A stretch of 9,414 bases of DNA from the NCBI GenBank assembly GCA_025997715.1, contig BNUY01000124.1, positions 1 to 9,414 of the forward strand. Direction: 5' to 3'. This document shows positions 1 to 4,632 of the stretch, piece after piece; the stretch's first letter is position 1; every line of letters begins with the position of its first letter. The position numbers were made by a program, and so were the translations under genes. The notes beneath the pieces are model-generated. The model worked only from the letters and a program-made list of their open reading frames with translations, did no database searches and had not been told where the DNA came from. Origin of the DNA: Spirochaetia bacterium. GTDB taxonomy: Bacteria; Spirochaetota; Spirochaetia; Treponematales; Breznakiellaceae.

Positions 1-1
1 G

Positions 2-145
2 CGAAGATGTATGTGGAAAGGCCGCGCACATTTTGATCAGAAAGTATACTGGAGTGTAATTGGTTATAACATACGTGTCATCACCGCACATTTTCTGAAA
101 GCGCTTACGGGTGGTGATGGTGCTGCAATTGCCGAAGTAACCTGA
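2..145 (+). pseudogene. Possible C-terminal end of a DDE transposase (partial)
   Basis: An open frame enters from the left edge and ends at TGA 143-145, giving about 47 residues. It begins RRCMWKGRAHFDQKVYW and continues with a hydrophobic stretch (SVIGYNIRVITAHFLKAL). The order Trp-Lys-Gly, then a His, then Trp, then an aliphatic Tyr-Asn helix resembles the last helix of several DDE insertion-sequence transposases. That resemblance is from memory and no catalytic residue is in view. The gene, if real, starts outside the window. Its position directly against a truncated group II intron fits an insertion sequence having removed the intron's 5' half. It could equally be a chance open frame, since 47 codons is short. 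Confidence 0.3.
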
Positions 146-179
146 GCCCCCCCCCCACTGTCAACAGGATAAGGCTCAG
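142..179. repeat. Inverted repeat around a C10 tract at the intron truncation junction
   Basis: CTGAGCC at 142-148 is exactly complementary to GGCTCAG at 173-179. The 24-nt loop between them starts with most of a run of ten C (147-156). The element covers the stop codon of the upstream open frame and lies just before the recognisable reverse transcriptase sequence, so it may mark an insertion-sequence end or a recombination joint. There is no T-run after it, so it is not a normal intrinsic terminator. Confidence 0.35.
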
Positions 180-182
180 CAG

Positions 183-1274
183 TTGGATTTGCGGTTGTGT
201 TCGAAGCGGCCTTTCGGGTTCAGGAAAGAACGGAGCTGTCATGATGCAATGGCACAGTTATTTAACGACTTAGCACGTCACTATGCGCCGCAATGGATAG
301 TAGAAGGGGACATCAAAGCCTGTTTCGATGAAATAGCCCACGATTGGCTTTTAGAGCACACCCCAATGGACAAGACCCGATTAAAAGAATTTCTCAAGGC
401 AGGATACGTCTATGACAAACAGCTATTCCCAACCGAGCGGGGGACACCGCAGGGCGGGGTGCTTAGTCCGATACTTGCCAACCACACCCTCAATGGAATA
501 GACAAGCTAATGAAAGAAAGCTTTGTACGAGAACGGACAGGAAAAGGCGAAACCTATAAACGGGTAAAGCCGAAAGTTAATCTGGTACGCTATGCGGACG
601 ACTTCATCGTAACCGCCCGGACCCGGGAAATCGCAGAAAAAGTGAAAGAACAGGTGCGGGGCCATGTAAGGGAACGGGGGCTGCAGCTATCGGAAGAGAA
701 GACGGTCATAACCAGCATTGAGGAGGGATTTGACTTTCTGGGGTGGAACTTCAGGAAGTACAACGGGAAACTACTCATCAAGCCATCGAAGAAATCACAA
801 AAACGAGTCTACGAAAAGATACGGGCCGTCATACAGGGCAACATAGGAACAACACAAGACGACCTGATACGGATACTAAACCCTATCATCATGGGATGGA
901 GTACCTATCACCAAGGGGTAGTAGCCAAACAAATCTTTTCAAGGTTGGATGACCTAATATTCCGTCTCCTATGGAAATGGGCACGCCGAAGACACCCGAA
1001 CAAAGGGCGCCGATGGATAAAGGACAGATACTGGAAAACCGTAGGAAAGAATCACTGGACGTTCAAAGACACGCTTACCCTCAAGCGAATGGCCGACAGA
1101 AAAATTGTTCGCCATCCGCCGCTCAAACTGGACATGAACCCATACATCGACAAGGACTATTTCCAGAAAAGACACGGGAGGCTTCTGATAAACAGAAACC
1201 TCGGGATGTCTACGCAACACCCCAAACCCGCTACCGGCAAGTGTCCGGCAGACGCTTGTTTATATGAGGCTTGA
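183..1274 (+). CDS. ltrA: Group II intron reverse transcriptase/maturase, N-terminally truncated
   Basis: This is the protein of a group II intron, which copies the spliced intron RNA into DNA and helps it fold. In the 363 residues visible, RT signatures are in order: GFRKERS at 11-17, EGDIKACFD at 41-49 with the first catalytic Asp, TPQGGVLSP at 88-96, the catalytic YADD at 137-140, and FDFLGW at 183-188. A maturase (X) domain follows, with GWSTYHQ at 238-244 and the basic WKWARRRHP at 264-272. Intact relatives have roughly 100-150 more residues before the GFR block, so the first RT motifs are missing. No HNH endonuclease motif follows the NPYIDKDYF segment (319-327), where many relatives carry one. 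The TTG at 183 has no good Shine-Dalgarno sequence and is only nominal; the frame is open back to 141. The stop codon lies on the first bases of domain V. Identity as an RT is certain; activity is unlikely. Confidence 0.9.
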   Translation: MDLRLCSKRPFGFRKERSCHDAMAQLFNDLARHYAPQWIVEGDIKACFDEIAHDWLLEHTPMDKTRLKEFLKAGYVYDKQLFPTERGTPQGGVLSPILANHTLNGIDKLMKESFVRERTGKGETYKRVKPKVNLVRYADDFIVTARTREIAEKVKEQVRGHVRERGLQLSEEKTVITSIEEGFDFLGWNFRKYNGKLLIKPSKKSQKRVYEKIRAVIQGNIGTTQDDLIRILNPIIMGWSTYHQGVVAKQIFSRLDDLIFRLLWKWARRRHPNKGRRWIKDRYWKTVGKNHWTFKDTLTLKRMADRKIVRHPPLKLDMNPYIDKDYFQKRHGRLLINRNLGMSTQHPKPATGKCPADACLYEA

Positions 1275-1306
1275 GCCGTATGAAGGGAAACTTTCACGTA
1301 CGGTTC
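1273..1306 (+). ncRNA. Group II intron domain V
   Basis: These 34 nt fold into the standard domain V hairpin. The lower stem is GAGCCGUA with UACGGUUC, then a small asymmetric bulge, then an upper stem GAAGG with CUUUC closed by a GAAA tetraloop. The catalytic triad AGC is present at 1274-1276. This is the active centre of the ribozyme, and it is intact here even though the rest of the RNA is truncated. Confidence 0.9.
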
Positions 1307-1312
1307 TTAGGC

Positions 1313-1341
1313 GGGAAAAGGCGGAGCAATCCGCCTGACCC
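1313..1341 (+). ncRNA. Group II intron domain VI hairpin
   Basis: AGGCGGA (1319-1325) pairs perfectly with TCCGCCT (1330-1336) around a GCAA tetraloop. GGG (1313-1315) can pair with CCC (1339-1341), leaving A1338 in an internal loop as the likely branch-point adenosine. An alternative pairing uses AGGCGG at 1309-1314 for the 5' arm. Position directly after domain V supports the call. Confidence 0.75.
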
Positions 1342-1690
1342 AGCCGACAAGAGCCCCACGGACTATATCTCGGTGGAGGATTTTTACAAGGTTCACGCGT
1401 ATGCGTATCTGTATGCATCCCTCGAAAAGGTTGCGATAACCGATATTACCCTTACCATGATTGAAAGCCGCCATCCCCAAGCCTTGCTAAAGCATATAAA
1501 AGAGGTCCTGCACTTTAGTATTGAAGAAAACACCCCGGGGATTTATACTGTAATTGGGGATGTACTGCCGGTACAGATACTAGACAGCCGGAAGCTAAGC
1601 CCGGAAGAAAGTTTCTGGCTAAAGAACCTCAGAAACGAGCTGGGCGCGGCGGAATTCCTGCGGATGGCCGAGGAGAGGAAGCGGCTGGGT

Positions 1691-1960
1691 ACGGACATTG
1701 ATGCAGGCCCCTTTTTTGAAGCAGTAGTCAAGGCAAATCCCGCCGCATTTAAGGAGGCGCTTAAAATGAGCGATGCAACACTGATCATGGATCAGATACT
1801 TGAGGAAGTCGGCCTCACCGCGAAATGGGAGGCTAGAGGGGAGGCCAGAACCAAGTTCGAAGTGGCCCGGAATGGCCTTGCGAAGGGCATTCCCATAGAA
1901 ACCTTGAGTGATCTTACCGGGCTACCGATAGAGACTATAAAGAAATTGGCTTCCGGATGA
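1691..1960 (+). repeat. Tail repeat, copy A (parent)
   Basis: This is the parental copy of a sequence encoding the segment from DIDAGPFFEAVVKANPAAF to TGLPIETIKKLASG. Copies of it follow at 1981 (offset 245) and 2229 (offset 533). The anchor TCCCGCCG occurs at 1738, 1983 and 2271. Confidence 0.8.
1766..1960 (+). CDS. Possible intragenic small protein: C-terminal tail with its own start
   Basis: Within the Rpn-like gene, and in the same frame, AAGGAGG (1751-1757) lies 8 nt before ATG 1766, an ideal ribosome-binding arrangement. Translation from there gives 64 residues, a mostly helical charged peptide with LEEVGLTAKWEARGEAR and a final TGLPIETIKKLASG. In E. coli Rpn proteins, a small C-terminal protein made from an internal start (RpnS) is reported to block the toxic full-length nuclease (RpnL). 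The same layout here suggests an intragenic antitoxin. Support in the sequence is the strong Shine-Dalgarno sequence and its retention in the downstream copy at 2011, where the frame before it is closed. The Shine-Dalgarno sequence also encodes the residues Lys-Glu-Ala and could be coincidental. Confidence 0.45.
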   Translation: MSDATLIMDQILEEVGLTAKWEARGEARTKFEVARNGLAKGIPIETLSDLTGLPIETIKKLASG

Positions 1961-1980
1961 CCGGGGGAATAAAGCGGCAC

Positions 1981-2169
1981 TATCCCGCCGTATTTAAGGA
2001 GGCGTTTTAGATGAGCAAAGCAAAGCTGACCATGAATCAGGTGCTTGAGGAAGTCGGTCTCACCGCGAAGTGGGAAGCCAGAGGGGAAACTAGGGGCAAG
2101 TTTGAAGCTGCCCTGAATGTCCTCAATGAGAGTTCATCCGTGGATTTTGTTCATAGGATGACCGGGAAG
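1981..2169 (+). repeat. Tail repeat, copy B
   Basis: The copy starts abruptly at TATCCCGCCGTATTTAAGGA, matching copy A from 1736 with a constant 245-bp offset through the CACCGCGAA region. It diverges after the ARG-rich helix and then shares 'TCATCCGTGGATTTTGTTCA' with copy C instead of copy A. Copies B and C are therefore more alike in that stretch, which indicates two rounds of duplication or later gene conversion. Confidence 0.75.
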
Positions 2170-2502
2170 ATGAATCAGACCTTTAGTCTGCAGAACCTTG
2201 GTCTGCCTCAGCCTGTGCGGAAGGATGGCATTAAAGCAGGCCCCTATTTTGAAGCAATAATCAAGGCAAATCCCGCCGTATTTAGGGAGTTAATGATGAC
2301 GGACAGCGATGCAGCACAGACCATGGACCTGGTACTTGTGGAACACGGCTACTCCGCGAAATGGGATGCCATAGGGGTGTCCAGAGGCAAGGTCGAAGTT
2401 GCCCGGAATGCCCTCAACGAGGGATCATCCGTGGATTTTGTTCAAAGGATTACCGGGCTGCCTCTTGAGACTATAAAGAAACTGGCCTCAAACGGCAAAT
2501 AG
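2011..2502 (+). CDS. Free-standing duplicated Rpn-like tail protein (163 aa)
   Basis: A 163-residue ORF made of two tandem tail copies. Residues 1-52 match the parent tail (VLEEVGLTAKWEARGE at 11-26). Residues 53-73 are a linker without a match, and residues 74-163 repeat the pre-tail segment (AGPYFEAIIKANPAVF) plus a second tail ending TGLPLETIKKLAS. No nuclease core is present. AAGGAGG at 1996-2002 sits 8 nt before ATG 2011, and TAG at 2008-2010 closes the frame just before the start, so it can only be made as a separate protein. A second internal AGGGAG (2284-2289) and ATG 2296 could start copy C alone (68 aa). It may be an antitoxin-like or oligomerising tail protein, or simply a non-functional duplication remnant. 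Coding is plausible and function is unknown. Confidence 0.5.
   Translation: MSKAKLTMNQVLEEVGLTAKWEARGETRGKFEAALNVLNESSSVDFVHRMTGKMNQTFSLQNLGLPQPVRKDGIKAGPYFEAIIKANPAVFRELMMTDSDAAQTMDLVLVEHGYSAKWDAIGVSRGKVEVARNALNEGSSVDFVQRITGLPLETIKKLASNGK
2229..2502 (+). repeat. Tail repeat, copy C
   Basis: Resumes similarity to copy A at the AGPFFEA/AGPYFEA segment (A 1697 aligned with C 2230) and runs through to LETIKKLAS. It carries more changes than copy B, such as EHGYSAKWDAIGVSRGK for EEVGLTAKWEARGEART. About 60 nt of sequence between copies B and C (2170-2228) has no partner in copy A. Confidence 0.75.
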
Positions 2503-2550
2503 GGCTCATTTTTACCAGGCTAGCGGTGAAGAATTTTAACGCAGCTATTT

Positions 2551-2629
2551 ACTTCTTCATTCTTCCCTCTGTGTCCTCTTTTTTTCTTTCTCTGTGATCT
2601 GTGTTTATTCTTCTCCTTATTCTCTTTAC
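2551..2629. repeat. Pyrimidine-rich low-complexity tract with repeated TCTGTG
   Basis: Almost every base is C or T, and TCTGTG occurs three times (2568, 2591, 2598). Read on the other strand it gives runs like CACAGAG and ACACAGAGG, a type of intergenic filler I recall from several bacterial genomes. It has no hairpin potential worth noting. Confidence 0.6.
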
Positions 2630-2631
2630 TT

Positions 2632-2660
2632 GGGATTACCGGGTTACCGGTAGAGACGAG
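2632..2660 (+). repeat. Remnant of a fourth tail copy
   Basis: The bases encode GITGLPVETR in one frame, closely matching the end of the other copies (RITGLPLETI and LTGLPIETI). The match at DNA level runs over ATTACCGGG and then TAGAGAC. The frame continues a further 15 codons or so (ending LAKK) but the similarity ends soon after 2660. Confidence 0.55.
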
Positions 2661-2681
2661 GCGTTTAGAAAGCAAAAAAAC

Positions 2682-2707
2682 CTTGCAAGGAAGTCTTGCA
2701 AAGAAAT
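2682..2707. repeat. Imperfect 13-nt tandem repeat
   Basis: CTTGCAAGGAAGT is followed immediately by CTTGCAAAGAAAT, with 11 of 13 positions identical. The first unit overlaps the 10-bp palindrome CCTTGCAAGG (2681-2690). This could be a regulator site upstream of the promoter or replication slippage. Confidence 0.4.
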
Positions 2708-2752
2708 AAACTCCATCAATCCAAAAAAATACGCCAAATCATACTTTTTTTC

Positions 2753-2781
2753 TTGTAATTTTACCAGAGTTATGGTAAATT
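2753..2781 (+). promoter_or_regulatory. Candidate sigma70-type promoter of the envelope operon
   Basis: TTGTAA (2753-2758) and TAAATT (2776-2781) are 17 nt apart and each match the consensus at 4 of 6 positions. The region is AT-rich and lies 40 bases before the first gene of the operon. An alternative -10 is TACTAT at 2788-2793, without a good -35. Choice is uncertain. Confidence 0.4.
2760..2779. promoter_or_regulatory. Palindrome overlapping the promoter, possible operator
   Basis: TTTACCA (2760-2766) and TGGTAAA (2773-2779) form a perfect 7-bp inverted repeat with a 6-nt spacer. It covers the spacer and -10 of the candidate promoter. The size and symmetry fit a site for a dimeric repressor; no regulator gene is nearby to pair it with. 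Confidence 0.4.
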
Positions 2782-2805
2782 GGTTCCTACTATAGCAAGA
2801 ATATC

Positions 2806-2820
2806 AGGAGGATCTTTTTT
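2806..2820 (+). promoter_or_regulatory. Shine-Dalgarno leader AGGAGG with T6 spacer
   Basis: AGGAGG (2806-2811) is 9 nt before ATG 2821, and the spacer ends in six T. The same GGAGGATC plus T6 leader precedes the paralogous lipoprotein at 6167, showing that the leader was duplicated with the gene. Confidence 0.8.
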
Positions 2821-4620
2821 ATGCGTACTAAGTTGTACACCATTTTTATCGGGATACTATGTTTTGGCCTTATGGCGGCCTGCGATATCCCCCAGCATGT
2901 GAAGGTGAAGGCCAAACCAAGCCTGCGTGTGCCGCTGGGATACGTTTTGAAGAACGATGATACGTCCTTTGTTTCGGAATTCCTTAAGAAAGAGGAAATA
3001 GAGAAAAAGATGGGCGAGAATTCGGGCGCCAAGGCTTATGTGTATACAAACACTAACACTGCTTATTATTTCACCCCCCCTCAGGGTACCGATACGGTTC
3101 TGACCTATTTAATAACCTATCCGCTCAAAACATGGAAAATTAATATGGCGGATCAAATAAATGACGCCGATTCCGATATTGAAGTTCCGGCGATTGTTGT
3201 TCCGGAAGTGCAGCAATCTGTGATAAACGCTAATGGGGGGTCGATTGAATTTGGCAACTACCCCCTTCCGCCTATTGCTCCCTTATACATTACTTCCATG
3301 GGTGAGTATTTAAGTGATATAGAAATGGGTGCCCTTTCCGGGATTGTTTTGAAGGATGGGGTGGCGTTAAAGAACGCCCTTGAAATCCAAATTCCTGAAT
3401 TCGGGATAACCAGCTGGGTGAAAGGAAAGCCGGGTAATGATGAAACCCTACCATCTTCCACCGATTACAATGGCGATGACTTGGTTTTTTTAAGCCCTTC
3501 GGCTCCTTTGACTGATACCAAAGGTTCTGCCGGTGATCGACTGCTTAAAAGCGGTACGCCAAAAACTAACACGGACATAAATATAAAAGCCAGACTGGTT
3601 GCCGGAGTTTCTGCCGAGGATGCGGATGACTTTATCCCGAAGTTGGTTTTTAAATGGCAGAATGCAAACCTTAAAATTGGTGATAATGGTGAATTTGACG
3701 GTACGTTCTCCGGGTTTAGTATGAAGAAATTATTAGAGACCCTGGGCGGCGCTAAATTTTCTCAGGTACCTGCCTATCTTTACATTAGTGATGGAGGCTT
3801 TGTTAACTCGGTTAACTCACTCAATGAATGGGGAATTGATCTTTATCCTCAAGGTGGTTCGTCTCTGAAAGACCCCGTTCCCGGTACTATTAAACCTCCA
3901 AACTATAGCGCTACTGATACGACAATTTCTGCGGTTTTGGGCACTCTCACCGAAACATTTAATCTGGAGCCTATGCTAAATGACCTGAACGACCATGACT
4001 TTAAATACAATATGGGGATTTATAATAGCACCACCCACTCCCCCTCCAACCTAGTTCCTTATATTCCCATAACCCCTGATATGGGGGATCCAACAATCCA
4101 GGCCGACATGGTTATTCTCCTTCCGCTGCTCTTTGATGTACCGGATGATACGCCGCCGCCGCCGGATGATCCACTTAAAGTCACTGTCGCTACCGGCGCC
4201 AATACGGGTACCTATGTGGCGTTAGAGATAGAGGAGCTTGACAGCTTTAGCGGCGGGGACCTTGATGATATCATGGGGGATAATGAGTTCACGTCTCTTA
4301 AAATATCTCTAACAGATGTTATCAATGATATATCCGGCACCTTGTATCTGGGCATTGCGAAAAACGATAACCCTGCCGCTACTGATTGGGATATTGAGAA
4401 ATTGGACCCCACTCCCGGTAATACCACCAAGATAAACCTTACCGGGGTAAAGAAAATCCCAAAGATTAAGCTGTTTGTGAAAGATACCGATGGCTTTAGC
4501 AATGGTACTTATGGGCAGTTCTGGATTAAACCACCGGATGGTGCGGTAAAACCGAACGGATCACTCAACTTTAAGATAACCATCGATGCCGGCCTTGATC
4601 TCAATCAGGATCTTTTTTAA
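2821..4620 (+). CDS. Large predicted lipoprotein, first member of a duplicated lipoprotein/barrel module
   Basis: The 599-residue product starts with a lipoprotein signal (basic MRTK, hydrophobic 5-18, LMAAC with the lipid-modified Cys at 21). The rest is Asp/Thr/Pro-rich with many predicted short beta-strands and no membrane segment, consistent with a secreted, membrane-anchored protein. It is a paralogue of the lipoprotein at 6167. Shared blocks are CDIPQHVKVKAKPSLRVPLG (21-40), FSQVPAYLYIS (313-323), QADMVILLPLLFDV (427-440), the acidic GGDLDDIMGDNE (478-489), SGTLYLGI (504-511), and a beta-rich C-terminus. It carries about 200 extra residues relative to that paralogue, mainly before the PAY block, and a proline stretch at 441-451 (PDDTPPPPDDP). 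It is the first gene after the promoter region, and its stop codon overlaps the ribosome-binding site of the barrel gene 12 nt downstream. I do not recognise a known family. A role as partner of the barrel, or as a surface protein, is inferred from context only. Confidence 0.85.
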   Translation: MRTKLYTIFIGILCFGLMAACDIPQHVKVKAKPSLRVPLGYVLKNDDTSFVSEFLKKEEIEKKMGENSGAKAYVYTNTNTAYYFTPPQGTDTVLTYLITYPLKTWKINMADQINDADSDIEVPAIVVPEVQQSVINANGGSIEFGNYPLPPIAPLYITSMGEYLSDIEMGALSGIVLKDGVALKNALEIQIPEFGITSWVKGKPGNDETLPSSTDYNGDDLVFLSPSAPLTDTKGSAGDRLLKSGTPKTNTDINIKARLVAGVSAEDADDFIPKLVFKWQNANLKIGDNGEFDGTFSGFSMKKLLETLGGAKFSQVPAYLYISDGGFVNSVNSLNEWGIDLYPQGGSSLKDPVPGTIKPPNYSATDTTISAVLGTLTETFNLEPMLNDLNDHDFKYNMGIYNSTTHSPSNLVPYIPITPDMGDPTIQADMVILLPLLFDVPDDTPPPPDDPLKVTVATGANTGTYVALEIEELDSFSGGDLDDIMGDNEFTSLKISLTDVINDISGTLYLGIAKNDNPAATDWDIEKLDPTPGNTTKINLTGVKKIPKIKLFVKDTDGFSNGTYGQFWIKPPDGAVKPNGSLNFKITIDAGLDLNQDLF

Positions 4621-4632
4621 GGGAGAACGAAC

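Larger units (their letters stand above)
141..1348 (+). mobile_element. 5'-truncated group II intron
   Basis: The element consists of a reverse transcriptase/maturase reading frame followed at once by domain V (1273-1306) and a domain VI hairpin (1313-1341). This is the normal 3' end of a bacterial group II intron. The 5' splice site, domains I-III and the beginning of the protein are absent; the visible RT homology begins near 200 and the frame opens only at 141. The 3' end is placed at 1348 because the intron would then end in AC, following the AY rule, and the next codon (AAG) starts recognisable sequence of the interrupted gene. The presumed branch A at 1338 is then 10 nt from the end, longer than the usual 7-8, so the boundary may be off by a few bases. 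Without domain I the intron should not be able to splice or move by itself. Confidence 0.8.
1349..1960 (+). pseudogene. 3' exon of an Rpn-like PD-(D/E)XK nuclease gene interrupted by the intron
   Basis: From KSPTDYISVEDFYKV onward the frame encodes about 203 residues of a protein family I recall as common in Treponema genomes and related to the Rpn (PDDEXK, 'recombination-promoting nuclease/putative transposase') group. Visible parts are a middle region (YAYLYASLEKV, then PGIYTVIGDVLPVQILDSRKL) and a charged helical tail (LTAKWEARGEAR, then TGLPIETIKKL). From memory, relatives read E-Y-K-S-P across the intron joint, which would put the insertion just before the Lys of the E-x-K nuclease motif; this is inference. 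The frame is also open upstream through domains V and VI (TTG 1271, ATG 1280), but those codons are ribozyme RNA and not part of the protein. The N-terminal exon is not in the window, so the gene is broken. Its tail is duplicated downstream. Confidence 0.65.
2503..2820. other. Intergenic region between mobile remnants and envelope operon
   Basis: No convincing gene lies in these 318 bases; a 64-codon open frame at 2601-2795 has a poor start and low-complexity composition. The stretch holds a pyrimidine-rich tract (2551-2629), a short fragment of the Rpn-like tail (2632-2660), the palindrome CCTTGCAAGG (2681-2690) followed by an imperfect 13-nt tandem repeat (2682-2707), and the promoter region of the next operon. 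I see no clear terminator for the 2011-2502 ORF. Confidence 0.7.

Noticed and set aside
26..94. Direct repeat GCACATTTT at 26-34 and 86-94
   Set aside because: Nine bases exactly 60 apart, both reading Ala-His-Phe in the same frame; most simply chance within a coding fragment. The partial CATCACC/GGTGATG pairing (79-85/113-119) in the same area is also weak.
1682..2502. CRISPR array or tandem-repeat array
   Set aside because: The repeats are long, diverged and coding, with no regular short repeats and spacers.
2601..2795. 64-codon open frame in the intergenic region
   Set aside because: It has no good start site, translates a pyrimidine tract into hydrophobic filler, and overlaps the promoter region.
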